Shown: positions 8,225 through 17,002 of the stretch, piece after piece
How the letters are laid out: each line of letters begins with the position of its first letter
How positions within the stretch are numbered: position 1 is the stretch's first letter
NCBI GenBank assembly: GCA_003131635.1
Contig: PKVZ01000046.1
Span: 6,595 to 40,023 of the forward strand
DNA length: 33,429 nucleotides
From: Acidobacteriaceae bacterium
GTDB lineage: Bacteria; Acidobacteriota; Terriglobia; Terriglobales; Acidobacteriaceae
Direction: 5' to 3'
The notes under the pieces: generated by a model
Database searches by the model: none
The model's input: only the letters and a program-made list of their open reading frames with translations
Told to the model about the DNA's origin: nothing
Program-made: the position numbers and the translations under genes

Positions 8225-8230
8225 TTCACT

Positions 8231-8236
8231 TTTATA
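8231..8236 (-). promoter_or_regulatory. Candidate -10 box for the small RNA
   Basis: TATAAA on the minus strand at 8236-8231 matches five of six consensus positions. The sequence 17 bases upstream (GGCTGA) is a poor -35 box, so the promoter call rests on the -10 box and on the terminated, structured sequence that follows it. Confidence 0.3.
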
Positions 8237-8460
8237 CATCCGTGAAAATAAATTCAGCCGTTGCACTCGGGTTCACTGGAGTAGCCTTCGTCCAAGTTTC
8301 ATCCATGCTTTCCAACCGTATGTGGAGGTTTCGGCGAAACATTCCGCCTTCAGGGGGCGTGTTCAATATTGACCAGACTTCTGAATCCCGCAATGGGACA
8401 ATTACACACTTGAACTAGAGATCCTGATTGTCTCCCCTAACCGCTCCCAAGGAGGACCTA

Positions 8461-9255
8461 ATGTGGATTCTGTCGAAGCACCTGAAGCTGTCACACGCCC
8501 ACTCCGAACTTGAAACATTGATTCTGGAACGCACCGCCGAGCTGCAAAAACTTTCTCAGCGTCTGCTTAAAGTCCAGGATGAAGAGAGGCGAAAGATAGC
8601 CCGCGACCTGCACGACAGCACTGGCCAAACACTAACCGCGCTGAAAATAAGCGTTTCTCTCCTTCAGGAGGATTGCAAGGCAGAACCGGCCAGGCTGGCG
8701 CTTCTTGCCGACGTTGCCCACCTGACGGATCAGGCGTTGGAAGAAATTCGAACCATGTCGTACCTGCTGCATCCGCCATTATTGGATGAGGTGGGGTTTG
8801 CTTGTGCGGCCGAGTGGTTTATCGAGGGATTCGCCAAGCGCAGCGGAATAAACATAAAAGCGGAGATTGCGAACTCGCGTGCACGCTTGCCGAAAAGGGT
8901 CGAGATCGCTCTATTTCGTGTGTTACAGGAAAGCTTGACCAACGTGCTTCGCCATTCCGGAGCTTCGGAGGCAAGCATCCGTTTTCAACATGATGCCGAA
9001 GCCGTGGTTCTGGAGGTACGAGACTTTGGAAAAGGCATAACCGAAGAACGCTTGCGGTTGCTGAGCGGCGTGAGTGCAGAGACCGGCGTTGGGTTGGCTG
9101 GGATGCGCGAGAGATTGCACGAACTGGACGGCAGTCTGGAAATAGAATCCGATGGTAATGGGACGAGGATGCGAGCAACCGTTCCACTTTGTCCAACCTC
9201 CCTATCCGTTCAGATGGGAGGTCGCGGCGGAGTCGGCATATCCGCACAGGCCTGA
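8461..9255 (+). CDS. Cytoplasmic NarL-type (HisKA_3) sensor histidine kinase, orphan
   Basis: This encodes 264 residues from ATG 8461, fixed by AAGGAGG (8449-8455) five bases upstream; an earlier in-frame TTG at 8428 lacks such a site. Residues 14-45 look like a coiled-coil linker (LETLILERTAELQKLSQRLL). The HisKA_3 dimerisation helix carries phospho-acceptor His51 in RKIARDLHDSTGQ. The ATPase domain shows the N box with Asn161 (LQESLTNVLRHSGAS), the G1 box DFGKG (188-192) and the G2 box GVGLAGMRERL (209-219). There is no membrane segment or obvious input domain, so the signal is probably intracellular or delivered by a partner. Such kinases phosphorylate LuxR/NarL-type response regulators, but none is adjacent. 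The last 24 residues, Gly/Ser-rich, lie beyond the usual domain end. Confidence 0.88.
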   Translation: MWILSKHLKLSHAHSELETLILERTAELQKLSQRLLKVQDEERRKIARDLHDSTGQTLTALKISVSLLQEDCKAEPARLALLADVAHLTDQALEEIRTMSYLLHPPLLDEVGFACAAEWFIEGFAKRSGINIKAEIANSRARLPKRVEIALFRVLQESLTNVLRHSGASEASIRFQHDAEAVVLEVRDFGKGITEERLRLLSGVSAETGVGLAGMRERLHELDGSLEIESDGNGTRMRATVPLCPTSLSVQMGGRGGVGISAQA

Positions 9256-9375
9256 CCGGGCTTCACGAGGCCTCAAATGGCAAACAAATTCAAGAAAGAT
9301 TCTGCCTTGCGGTTCAGCTGATCGGGATACCGCCTGGTTTCAAATTGCGATCCAATTTCGGCGTTCACCTCAGGT

Positions 9376-12099
9376 CTACGGGAAGCGCACATCCAAGCTG
9401 TAGATTTCCTGCGTGCTTTTGTCCCGCATCAGCAGCGGCGAGTCATCTGGCGCAAGGCCGACCCAGAACTCCCAGGGATCGAAACCACGCGGAACTTCCT
9501 TCAGGCTGCGTAAGCGTTCCACCTTGCCGTTGGCCACATTCACCCGCACGATGTCGTCTTTGCTGTCAGAATAATCCTCTGCATAGAGATACTTTCCGTC
9601 GCGTGACCAGTTCTCGAAACCGAAGCGCGATACGGTGAGCTGCCTCCAGCTCTTTTTCTCGATGTCATAGAGCATTAGCTTGGTGGAGTCTGCGGAGAGC
9701 GCCGCAATGTAGCGTCCATCCTGTGAACAGCGTGGGCTGAAAAGGTTTTCTGAGTTCGGCACATCCGAAACTTGAGAAGTCCTCAGATCAGCGATGTGGA
9801 TGTTAGGGCCGGCGGTGGTTTGATACTCCAACCACTGAAGGCCCGCAAACACTATTGAATTGCCGTCCGGTGTCCAAGTGGGATCGCCCTGACTCCGGCT
9901 CTGATCCCCGGTGGCGACTTCGTGCGCCGTGCCGCCCTCGGCGGGCATCACGAAAATTCGCCAGGGCTTTCCCGGAAGCGATGCCATAAATGCGATCTGA
10001 GTTCCATCCGGCGACCAGCGTGGGGCATGAACTTGCATGGGTGCATATGTAAGTTGAACCCGCGAACTTCCATCCGGCTTGCTGCGCCACAGCGTCAGTT
10101 CGGGATGCGCGACGTACGTGATCCACTCTCCGTCGCGCTGAATATCGGCCTCGCCCGCGGACACGCCTGGAAGGTCGATAGAGAATGCTTGCGATTGTCC
10201 ATTGAGTCGGATCAAATCAAAGCGCCGCTGCTGCCCGATCACGAATAGCTTCTTCCCATCCGGACTGGGCGTGGGATTACTGAACAACAACGGCCCCACC
10301 GTCAACGGCGCGGGTTCCGCGTCGGATTTGCGAAACCATTTGCGCAACCAGTGCGAACCCTCGCGAATGGACCAGATGTTTTGCGTATGGTCGCGAGTGG
10401 ATTCGAATAGGAAGTATTCTCCGTCCGGAGTCCAAGTCCCGCCAAACTCTTGCGCAGGCTTGTTCCACTCCGGCAACACCGCGTGCAAACCTTTTCCGTC
10501 CGGTGAAATTTCCCACAAGGAAGAGGTTCGCTGGTCAGGGTCACGGATGGTGAAGCGCAGGCGGCGGCCGTCGGGAGAAAATCGAGGTGCGAACGGGATT
10601 CCTGTCACCGTGATGAGTTCATGCGAATCGGTACCATCGGCGTTGCAAACGTATAGCCTTGATTTGGTAGCGTACACGATGCGTTGGCCGCCGGGAGCCC
10701 AAGCCGCCGCGTGCGCGAGGATGTTTCCCACGGGCCGGAGAGACCCCGCGGGTAGCGGCAATATCCAAACCGGCCATTCCGTCTCGGAGCCTTCCGCTGA
10801 GCCTTTCACTAATAATTCAGAACGGCCAGGAAAGAAATCATAAACATCGGCACTCGCCAGCGAGATGGGGAGAGGTGCGGTTTCTCCCCCGGAAGTGGAA
10901 ACCTGCATTAACACCGAGTGGCCGCTCACATATTCGGAAAAATACAGGCGAGTCCCATCAGTGACCAGAGAACGCTTTGAAGTTCCATCGCTGGTGATCT
11001 GCAACGACGAGATCACGGTGGGCGGAGATGCTGGCGGCCTCAGGAGCAAAATTACCGCAGCCAGGGTTGCGAGCGCAGCCACGCCGCCTGCGACCAGCCA
11101 CGGCACCTTGCTTGTCTTGAGTTGAGGCGCCGCGGCAGCGGCAGTGTGAGCCGTGGCGAACAGGGCGCGGATTCTATCCTTGGAATCGGGCACGGTCTGT
11201 GCGGCGGGCGCAGCGGTCAAGGCTTGCCCGGACTCGACCTCGCGGCGCAATCGCTGCAGGTCTGCGCGAAGCTCGGCCGCGCTTTGATAGCGGTGCCCAG
11301 GGTCTTTCTCAAGCGCTTTCCTCACGATGCGTTCAAGTTCGGCTGGGACGGCGGAGGAGAATCGCAACGGCCACTCCGGCGCGCTATGAATCAGCGAGTC
11401 GAAGAATGCGGCGGTTGTCTGGCCGGTAAAAGGCAGAACTCCGGTCGCCATCTCATAGAGGACGACGCCGAAAGAGAAAAGGTCGGTGCGGGAATCCAGC
11501 GGTCGGCCCAGGGCCTGCTCCGGCGACATGTAAGGGATGGTTCCCAAGGCGAAGCCCGGACGAGCCGGATCAATGGGCGATTGTGTCACTTCCCCGAAAG
11601 TATTCCCACTGAGCATCGCCTCATCACCCTCGGTAAGCTTGGCCAGGCCGAAGTCGAGGATCTTGGCGCGGCCGCGTTTGGTAACAAAAATATTTACCGG
11701 GTTGATATCGCGATGGATGATGCCATGGGTGTGAGCGGCGTCAAGAGCGTCGGCGATTTCGACTGCCAGGGACAATAAGGTTTTTATGTCCAGCGGGCGG
11801 CCCGCGATGCGGTGCTTCAGGGGTAGGCCATCGAGAAACTCCATGGCGATGAAGGCTTGCCCGTCCTGCTCGCCAATGTCGTAAATCGTGCAAATATTTG
11901 GATGGTTCAGCGCGGAGGCAGCCTGAGCTTCGCGTTCAAAACGGGCCAGCGCATGCGGGTCGCTCGCAACCTTATCGGGCAGGAATTTGAGCGCAACAAA
12001 ACGATGCAGGCGCGGGTCTTCCGCTTTGTAGACCACGCCCATCCCGCCGCCGCCGATTTTCTCGACAATACGGTAGTGCGAAATAGTCCGCCCGATCAC
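9376..12099 (-). CDS. Membrane Ser/Thr protein kinase with extracytoplasmic PD40/TolB-type propeller
   Basis: This encodes 907 residues from GTG 12099, with AGGA about ten bases upstream. Residues 1-280 are a Hanks-type kinase: Gly loop [13 protein letters not shown] (17-29), ATP-anchoring K38 in VALKFLP, alpha-C E57, HRD at 129-131, DFG at 149-151 and the activation-segment motif YMSPEQALG. The catalytic loop reads HRDINPVN, so the lysine normally two residues after Asp131 is Asn133 (codon AAC). One transmembrane helix follows a linker (about 335-352, [20 protein letters not shown]). The rest contains repeated propeller blades with SPDG/TPDG motifs ([30 protein letters not shown]). This architecture is frequent in Acidobacteriota: a periplasmic propeller may sense a ligand and signal inward. 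The kinase may be weakened, or a pseudokinase, because of Asn133. No phosphatase gene is adjacent. Confidence 0.92.
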   Translation of the reverse strand: MIGRTISHYRIVEKIGGGGMGVVYKAEDPRLHRFVALKFLPDKVASDPHALARFEREAQAASALNHPNICTIYDIGEQDGQAFIAMEFLDGLPLKHRIAGRPLDIKTLLSLAVEIADALDAAHTHGIIHRDINPVNIFVTKRGRAKILDFGLAKLTEGDEAMLSGNTFGEVTQSPIDPARPGFALGTIPYMSPEQALGRPLDSRTDLFSFGVVLYEMATGVLPFTGQTTAAFFDSLIHSAPEWPLRFSSAVPAELERIVRKALEKDPGHRYQSAAELRADLQRLRREVESGQALTAAPAAQTVPDSKDRIRALFATAHTAAAAAPQLKTSKVPWLVAGGVAALATLAAVILLLRPPASPPTVISSLQITSDGTSKRSLVTDGTRLYFSEYVSGHSVLMQVSTSGGETAPLPISLASADVYDFFPGRSELLVKGSAEGSETEWPVWILPLPAGSLRPVGNILAHAAAWAPGGQRIVYATKSRLYVCNADGTDSHELITVTGIPFAPRFSPDGRRLRFTIRDPDQRTSSLWEISPDGKGLHAVLPEWNKPAQEFGGTWTPDGEYFLFESTRDHTQNIWSIREGSHWLRKWFRKSDAEPAPLTVGPLLFSNPTPSPDGKKLFVIGQQRRFDLIRLNGQSQAFSIDLPGVSAGEADIQRDGEWITYVAHPELTLWRSKPDGSSRVQLTYAPMQVHAPRWSPDGTQIAFMASLPGKPWRIFVMPAEGGTAHEVATGDQSRSQGDPTWTPDGNSIVFAGLQWLEYQTTAGPNIHIADLRTSQVSDVPNSENLFSPRCSQDGRYIAALSADSTKLMLYDIEKKSWRQLTVSRFGFENWSRDGKYLYAEDYSDSKDDIVRVNVANGKVERLRSLKEVPRGFDPWEFWVGLAPDDSPLLMRDKSTQEIYSLDVRFP

Positions 12100-12217
12100 G
12101 TGAAAAAAATCCTACGTCGGTATGACCGGCAAGTCAATGAACGCCATCCCATTGGTCTTTAACAAGCTGTCTTTAGAGGCTGGGAGACTAGTCGCCATTT
12201 CGCGAGACATAGAGAGT

Positions 12218-13477
12218 TCAGCGCAGAAAGACGTGCTCGAAATCTTCCACATGAATATTCGATTTTCGCCGGCTTCCACTCGCATTGTTGTACGCCACCA
12301 GCAAGTGATCCTCTACGATGAGGATTTCTTTGTCGCTGATCCAGCCGACCAGCGTAGCATGCGGCAGAAACGCGAGGCGACGCGGAGAATCCTCGACGCT
12401 CTTTACCTCAACCGCCGGTAGTTCCACTAAAGCCTTGCGAATGCGCTGCGACTCTTCGGGGTTCGCTTGCCCCTCCTCGGCCAGTTGGATTGGTGTGTTC
12501 GGTTTAGCGGTGGCGGAAATTGCCAAGGCCACCGATCCCAGGCCGGGGGACAGCTTGCCATTTTCTGTGTAGAAGCTCACATCGTAGTCGGGATTCTGGT
12601 AGGTGGACAGTTCATCGAACATGGTCAATGTTTTGCCGTGAAGCTGCAGCAAGGTCTGATCGTCGCTCTCATTGGCCCATCCGCAGCAGCCCGTGTCCGG
12701 AATGGCTTCAAGGATTTCCCCCGCATTCGCCGCGTCCAGGACTTGCCGCAACGGTGGTTCGAGGGGCGTTGCCGCCCATTTGCCCGCGCTCTCTTGATAG
12801 ACGGACGTCGATTGATAAATTGCTTGTGTCTGTTCCTCCACAAACAGGGTTAACAGAAAAAAGCTCCCCACTCCTTCCTCCGGAACCCACGCATCGGCGG
12901 AGGGACACGATTCTTCGCAAGCTCCGGTCGGGCACGAACACTCGGGGAGCGTGATCGAGGCAAGATCCTCACGGTTCGCTCCGCCGAGGTCGGTCCGCCA
13001 GCTTGTCCAAGTCGTCTTGATGGAAAGGTCTACGCCATCGCGCTGCAGCCGGCGCGCCTGGTTCGAGAACCAATACAGGTGCGCGCCATCCTCGGAAAGA
13101 AATGGCGCCGGCGCCGACTCAGTGATGGCCAGGTTCGATCCGGTTGTTGATGTGCTCCGCGAGACGTCGCGCGTCAGCGTGGTTGCCGTACGGCCATTCC
13201 AGAACCATATCTTCCGCTCGGCGGAGAGATCGCTTTCAGCCAGCGGCAAAACCGCAAGCGGGGCAAACAACATTTGCCCCAGATGATTGATCGAGAGTCT
13301 CAACGGCGACGCAACGGCTTCCGGAGGAATCTTCACCGTCTGCTTCTCCCCGAAGGTTGCGGAATCGTACTCTACCGCCTCGCCAGGCGCGCGCAAAACC
13401 CACAGGCGCTTATTCTGCGCCGCCAGCGAAAGTGTCAGGGACAGGACAGGAACGACTATTAAAATGAGTCTTCGCAT
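12218..13477 (-). CDS. Secreted propeller-like protein of unknown function with Cys clusters
   Basis: This encodes 419 residues from ATG 13477, chosen because it opens with a signal peptide (MRRLILIVVPVLSLTLSLAAQ, lacking a lipobox Cys); the longer upstream frame has no such feature. The mature part has repeated beta-strand-like stretches with LSEDGAHLYWFS and similar phrases that suggest a degenerate propeller. Two Cys-rich insertions stand out: PECSCPTGACEESCPSADAW near 195-215 and DTGCCGW near 284, giving possible disulfides or a metal site in the periplasm. I recognise no named family. It lies upstream of the kinase gene on the same strand, 118 bases away, so co-transcription is possible. 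It is divergent from hemQ across about 100 bases. Confidence 0.7.
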   Translation of the reverse strand: MRRLILIVVPVLSLTLSLAAQNKRLWVLRAPGEAVEYDSATFGEKQTVKIPPEAVASPLRLSINHLGQMLFAPLAVLPLAESDLSAERKIWFWNGRTATTLTRDVSRSTSTTGSNLAITESAPAPFLSEDGAHLYWFSNQARRLQRDGVDLSIKTTWTSWRTDLGGANREDLASITLPECSCPTGACEESCPSADAWVPEEGVGSFFLLTLFVEEQTQAIYQSTSVYQESAGKWAATPLEPPLRQVLDAANAGEILEAIPDTGCCGWANESDDQTLLQLHGKTLTMFDELSTYQNPDYDVSFYTENGKLSPGLGSVALAISATAKPNTPIQLAEEGQANPEESQRIRKALVELPAVEVKSVEDSPRRLAFLPHATLVGWISDKEILIVEDHLLVAYNNASGSRRKSNIHVEDFEHVFLR

Positions 13478-13497
13478 GACTTTGCCTATGAATGCCG

Positions 13498-13526
13498 GAT
13501 TGTAAATCCCACGATGATTGTAAATC
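13498..13526. promoter_or_regulatory. Duplicated 11-bp operator-like site in the divergent hemQ/secreted-protein gap
   Basis: GATTGTAAATC occurs twice without mismatch, at 13498-13508 and 13516-13526, an 18-bp period. Each copy is itself a short inverted repeat (GATT/AATC around GTA). The pair lies in the 99-bp space between divergent starts (13477 minus, 13577 plus), a natural position for a regulator that controls both genes. The regulator is unknown. Confidence 0.45.
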
Positions 13527-13555
13527 GTAGATTCGCTGGCGCTGTTAGTCTTGCG

Positions 13556-13561
13556 TACAAT
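13556..13561 (+). promoter_or_regulatory. Candidate -10 box of hemQ
   Basis: TACAAT matches five of six -10 positions. It would place the transcription start near 13568, about nine bases before ATG 13577. There is no convincing -35 box at 17 bases, so an activator or an atypical promoter would be needed. Confidence 0.3.
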
Positions 13562-13576
13562 AGAGGATGGAAAAAG

Positions 13577-14470
13577 ATGAGCACACATCCTGAGAACCCC
13601 ATGACAACGACCACTACTCCTCACGTCCGCCCTCAAGCCACATCGGCAGAGACTCCCGAGGTGCCGCTCACTACCGAGGGTTACAGTGTCCTGCACCAAA
13701 TGATGCGGTTCCGCAGGACAGCCTGGCGAGCGCTGGCCGACGGAACAAGGTCGGCAATCGCTCAGGAAGCCGCGTCAGTACTGGGTGAAATGGAACAAAG
13801 ACCCCAGGGGCAATCCGCGCTTTTTTCCTTGATCGGTCACAAGGGCGATCTAATGCTCCTGCACTTCCGCAACTCGTTTGCCGACCTCAACCAAGCGGAA
13901 CTGAACCTGGCCGGATTGCGCCTGAGTGAATACCTCGAGCCCACATCGTCTTATCTTTCCATCATCGAACTTGGGCTGTATGACTCCACGCTGAAGATTT
14001 ATAAAGAACTCACCGCGCAAAGCATCCAACCGCACTCCGACCAGTGGAAGGCTGAGATCGAATGCAAACTCGGACGGCACCGTGAAGCGATGCATCCGCG
14101 GCTTTTCCCTGAGATTCCGCCGAACCGTTACCTCTGCTTTTATCCCATGGACCGGCGGCGTGGCGAAGATAAGAATTGGTATACGCTTCCCATCGAGGAA
14201 CGAGCCCGGCAGATGAATGAACACGGTCTTGTAGGCCGCCGCTACGCGGGTGAAGTGAAGCAGATCATCACCGGCTCAATTGGCTTCGATGATTGGGAGT
14301 GGGGCGTCGACCTGTTTGCCGACGATCCGCTGGTCTTCAAGAAATTGATCTATGAAATGCGCTTCGATCACGTCAGCGCCGTCTATGCATTGTTCGGCCC
14401 GTTCTACGTGGGCGTACGCTGCCCCGCCGCGGCGCTGGAAAAGTTGCTGAGCGGAGAACTGCCGAAGTAG
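13577..14470 (+). CDS. hemQ: Coproheme decarboxylase HemQ (ChdC), chlorite-dismutase family
   Basis: This encodes 297 residues from ATG 13577; GAGGATGGA lies just upstream, and the first 30 residues are a low-complexity Thr/Pro tail before the fold. HemQ catalyses H2O2-dependent oxidative decarboxylation of coproheme to heme b, the last step of the coproporphyrin-dependent heme pathway. Signature stretches are FYPMDRRRGEDKNWY (188-202), HGLVGRRYAGEVKQIITGS (216-234) and DDWEWGVDLFADD. Candidate functional residues are Tyr189, proximal His216 and Gln229. Their spacing (27 and 13) equals that of Tyr147, His174 and Gln187 in the Listeria enzyme. It is the catalytic subfamily member rather than a chlorite dismutase, judging by the YPM/NWY motifs. 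It is followed after a fold-back repeat by an AhpD-like gene, which fits peroxide-linked chemistry. Confidence 0.95.
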   Translation: MSTHPENPMTTTTTPHVRPQATSAETPEVPLTTEGYSVLHQMMRFRRTAWRALADGTRSAIAQEAASVLGEMEQRPQGQSALFSLIGHKGDLMLLHFRNSFADLNQAELNLAGLRLSEYLEPTSSYLSIIELGLYDSTLKIYKELTAQSIQPHSDQWKAEIECKLGRHREAMHPRLFPEIPPNRYLCFYPMDRRRGEDKNWYTLPIEERARQMNEHGLVGRRYAGEVKQIITGSIGFDDWEWGVDLFADDPLVFKKLIYEMRFDHVSAVYALFGPFYVGVRCPAAALEKLLSGELPK

Positions 14471-14490
14471 CCGTGTCAGAAAATCTTGCT

Positions 14491-14568
14491 CACCGCAGAG
14501 ACACCGAGTCACAGAGGAGAACCTTCTTAGGATGTTGCCCTTCTCTGTGACTCGGTGACTCTGTGGTG
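14491..14568. repeat. Fold-back repeat between hemQ and the AhpD-like gene
   Basis: A 31-base left arm (14491-14521) is nearly the reverse complement of the 28-base right arm (14541-14568), with a 19-base loop. Each arm contains iterated CAC-AGAG-type units (CACCGCAGAGACACCGAGTC). As RNA it would form a long stable hairpin between the two coding regions. It resembles short dispersed palindromic elements seen widely in soil bacteria, but copy number cannot be judged from one window. Confidence 0.75.
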
Positions 14569-14593
14569 CATTAACTGCAGTGATGGAGAACTC

Positions 14594-14992
14594 ATGGCAA
14601 CCCTTGGACTCATCGAATACAAAGACGCCAGCCCGGAAGTACGCGCCGTGTATGACGACATCATGGCCACGCGCAAGACCGACTGGATTAACAATTTCTG
14701 GAAGGCGATCGCGCACGATCCCGCTACGCTGAAACGCACCTGGGAAGACATCAAGCAAATTATGGCTCCGGGCGCGCTCGATCCGTTGACCAAAGAAATG
14801 ATTTATGTGGCCGTCAGCGTTACCAATCAATGCCATTATTGCATTGCGTCGCACACCGTCTCGGCACAGAAAAAAGGTATGACCGACGCCATGTTCAAGG
14901 AACTGATGGCTGTAGTCGGCATGGCAAACGAAACCAACAAGATGGTCACGGGATATCAGGTGGAGGTCGACGAGCAGTTCAAGACACGCTAG
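14594..14992 (+). CDS. Carboxymuconolactone decarboxylase/AhpD-like protein
   Basis: This encodes 132 residues from ATG 14594 with GGAG about six bases upstream; an upstream open extension reads through the fold-back repeat and is not real. The protein is the all-helical CMD/AhpD type with the redox motif Cys80-H-Y-Cys83 followed by His87 (NQCHYCIASH), the arrangement used by AhpD-type alkylhydroperoxidases. Such proteins reduce peroxiredoxin partners or act as small peroxidases in the cytoplasm. The partner here is unknown and no ahpC is adjacent. Its position after hemQ, an enzyme that consumes H2O2, suggests a shared link to peroxide. It converges with the pentapeptide-repeat gene 15 bases away, with no terminator between them. 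Confidence 0.88.
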   Translation: MATLGLIEYKDASPEVRAVYDDIMATRKTDWINNFWKAIAHDPATLKRTWEDIKQIMAPGALDPLTKEMIYVAVSVTNQCHYCIASHTVSAQKKGMTDAMFKELMAVVGMANETNKMVTGYQVEVDEQFKTR

Positions 14993-15006
14993 ATGGCCGA
15001 TTTCCG

Positions 15007-16587
15007 TCAACTGGAAAAGGGCTGCCCGAACAGACCCCAAATCGAAAGGGCCAGCATGAGAAGGCTCAACAAGGACTGAGCCCCGGACAGGCTCCGCGCC
15101 CAGCCTTCCGCCTTCAAGTCATATTCGCGGGTGGTCAGAAGCTTCAGCCATCGTCCCAGCTCCAACTCTTGAAACCCTATATTCAACGCGCTCTGCAGGC
15201 TGAAGAATAGCGCCACCCGCCAGACCGCGCTTTCCCGCCACACGATCTCCTGGAGCCGTCGGAGGACAGTTGTGGCATGAACTGGCCGCGGAACGATTCT
15301 GGCTTGGCGTAGAGCCGTCGTCCCGTCACGATAGTTTCGCTGACAAACCAGAAAGATGGCGGACCTTCTTCCTGTCTTGATAATCACGACATACACGATG
15401 CTGCAAAGCAACCAGAGAGCGCCAACGATATACAGCGGCCGGTCTGGATTCATTCCATACTGAAATGTCAAATCGAATACCAGCTTGTTCAGCGACGCCT
15501 CCACGCAGTTCGAGACAACGTTGACGTAATCGTGCTGCCGCCAGGCTTGGGCGGCATCTCTCCAGGGCAAGCATGTGTTCCATTCCTGTGACGCGATGGC
15601 GTGCTGAAGCGCATAGGTAATCTGCCGTTCCTGCTGCCAATAGCCGTCGCCGTGAAACCCGGTACGAAGCAGCGTTAGCGGCCTCGGATCGCTTGCATAA
15701 GTGACTAGCCACAGATTCCTGGTCGTGTAGGCTCGCTCGGTTGTTGGAAGATTCGTCGGCTCGAAAATAGCGGCACTCAAGTCGGTGTTGGATAGGTCAG
15801 TCTCGCCATCGAGATCCGCTCCGGTCAAATCGGTTCGAACCAGTGCAGCTCCCGTGAAATTCGCTCCGTGCAGGTTCGCGCCATTTAGGTGGGCGTCGGT
15901 CAGATCCAGCCTCGCCCCGCTCGGATCGGAAGCGCCGAGCGCCCCATTCAAATCCGCGTGCTTCAGAGAAGCTTGAACCATCGTGGCGCCGGTCAAGTCG
16001 ATGGAGCCAAGATTCGCGCCGTCGAGGATGACCCTGGGAAGATCGGCTCCGGTAAGATCTGCCCCGCTCAGATCCGCACCGGATAGATCGACCTTGGACA
16101 GCTTAGCGCCGCTGATCTCTGCACCCCGCAAATCGGCTTCGCGTAACCTGAAACCATGCAGGTTGACGCAGGAAAGATCGGCCGCCGATTCGTGAGGATC
16201 CCGAGCGTGGAAATCGGCCCTCTCGCCGTGTTGATGCTTGCTGGAAACCCACAGGATATTCTGCAGTTCGATTTCCGCCAGGTCGGCGACAGGCCGCTTG
16301 CGGCCCTTTTGATCGGTCCAGGAAGTGGCTGGAAACACGCAGGACACAATCGAGGGTGCGCTCCGGCTGGAACTTGCTGGGCCTGGACTTGCAGGGCTTA
16401 AACTTGCCGAGCCTGCGCTGCTCGCGGTCCTACTCCGCGGAATAATGTGCCATGCCACATAGCCGATCGCACCGGCAATGGCGATGGTCAACGCTGCTCC
16501 GACCGTCGAGAATCTGCGACCCCGCGGCTGCTTCGCACTCGCCTTCACGGCCCCGGATTCTATCACCGATCCTTGCCAGCGCAGCAA
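15007..16587 (-). CDS. Membrane-anchored pentapeptide-repeat protein
   Basis: This encodes 526 residues from TTG 16587; GTG at 16548 is a plausible shorter start, and neither has a strong ribosome binding site. A basic N-terminus precedes one membrane helix (about 30-50) and an Ala/Ser/Pro linker. Residues about 130-265 are A(D/N)Lxx pentapeptide repeats (LSGADLSGADLTGADL, LNGANLHGANFTGA), which fold as a right-handed quadrilateral beta-helix. The C-terminal third has further hydrophobic helices (about 385-405 and 500-520) separated by a soluble segment. Function is unknown; some soluble pentapeptide proteins mimic DNA, but membrane forms like this are uncharacterised. It lies 25 bases downstream of the ATL gene on the same strand and is probably co-transcribed. 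Confidence 0.85.
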   Translation of the reverse strand: MLRWQGSVIESGAVKASAKQPRGRRFSTVGAALTIAIAGAIGYVAWHIIPRSRTASSAGSASLSPASPGPASSSRSAPSIVSCVFPATSWTDQKGRKRPVADLAEIELQNILWVSSKHQHGERADFHARDPHESAADLSCVNLHGFRLREADLRGAEISGAKLSKVDLSGADLSGADLTGADLPRVILDGANLGSIDLTGATMVQASLKHADLNGALGASDPSGARLDLTDAHLNGANLHGANFTGAALVRTDLTGADLDGETDLSNTDLSAAIFEPTNLPTTERAYTTRNLWLVTYASDPRPLTLLRTGFHGDGYWQQERQITYALQHAIASQEWNTCLPWRDAAQAWRQHDYVNVVSNCVEASLNKLVFDLTFQYGMNPDRPLYIVGALWLLCSIVYVVIIKTGRRSAIFLVCQRNYRDGTTALRQARIVPRPVHATTVLRRLQEIVWRESAVWRVALFFSLQSALNIGFQELELGRWLKLLTTREYDLKAEGWARSLSGAQSLLSLLMLALSIWGLFGQPFSS

Positions 16588-16612
16588 CGCGGACTCAAAG
16601 TTCCGGGTTTCG

Positions 16613-17002
16613 TTATTTCTTGCCGCCGCTGAACTTGAACTCGTCTTGTTTCATATCCACTTTGCGGCCCCGGAAGCGCACGCCTTCGCCTTCCAGCCGC
16701 AGCCGCTGTTCGATGGCAGAATCGCCGCGCAGCTTGATTTCTCCGCCCGCGCCTAACACGCGCTGCCAGGGCAAGCCGAAACCGCGATGCAATATTTTCG
16801 CAACCTGCCGCGCCGCGCCGGGAAAGCCCGCCGCGTGCGCAATCGCTCCGTAGGTCGAAACTTTACCCTGGGGAATGCGCCGAATGGCGGCTTCGATGCG
16901 CATCCGCATCTTAGACAATTGATCGGGAGACGCTTCGTTCGAACGCTTGATCCTGCCACGCTTTGGCGATTTTTTACTTTTCTGCTTCACAGCGCAATCC
17001 AT
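16613..17002 (-). CDS. Alkyltransferase-like (ATL) DNA-repair protein with PWQR in place of PCHR
   Basis: This encodes 129 residues from ATG 17002, overlapping the end of the YeiH-type gene by 16 bases; GTG 16990, sharing GTGA with that stop codon, is equally possible. After a basic tail of about 30 residues comes the DNA-binding domain of O6-alkylguanine-DNA alkyltransferases: IPQGKVSTYGAIAHAAGFPG (43-62) with Tyr51, and ARQV with Arg65. The active-site PCHR is PWQR (78-81), so the alkyl-acceptor Cys is Trp. This is the mark of ATL proteins, which flip and flag O6-alkylguanine for nucleotide excision repair rather than repairing it. Known ATLs usually have PWHR; Gln in the third position is unusual. 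The repair role is inferred from family knowledge. Confidence 0.88.
   Translation of the reverse strand: MDCAVKQKSKKSPKRGRIKRSNEASPDQLSKMRMRIEAAIRRIPQGKVSTYGAIAHAAGFPGAARQVAKILHRGFGLPWQRVLGAGGEIKLRGDSAIEQRLRLEGEGVRFRGRKVDMKQDEFKFSGGKK

Noticed and set aside
7996..8229. Minus-strand open frame of 77 codons
   Set aside because: A perfect intrinsic terminator (8077-8104) lies inside it and there is no ribosome binding site; the structured-RNA reading explains the sequence better.
11122..11778. Plus-strand open frame of 218 codons across the kinase domain
   Set aside because: It is antisense to clear kinase motifs and has no domain of its own.
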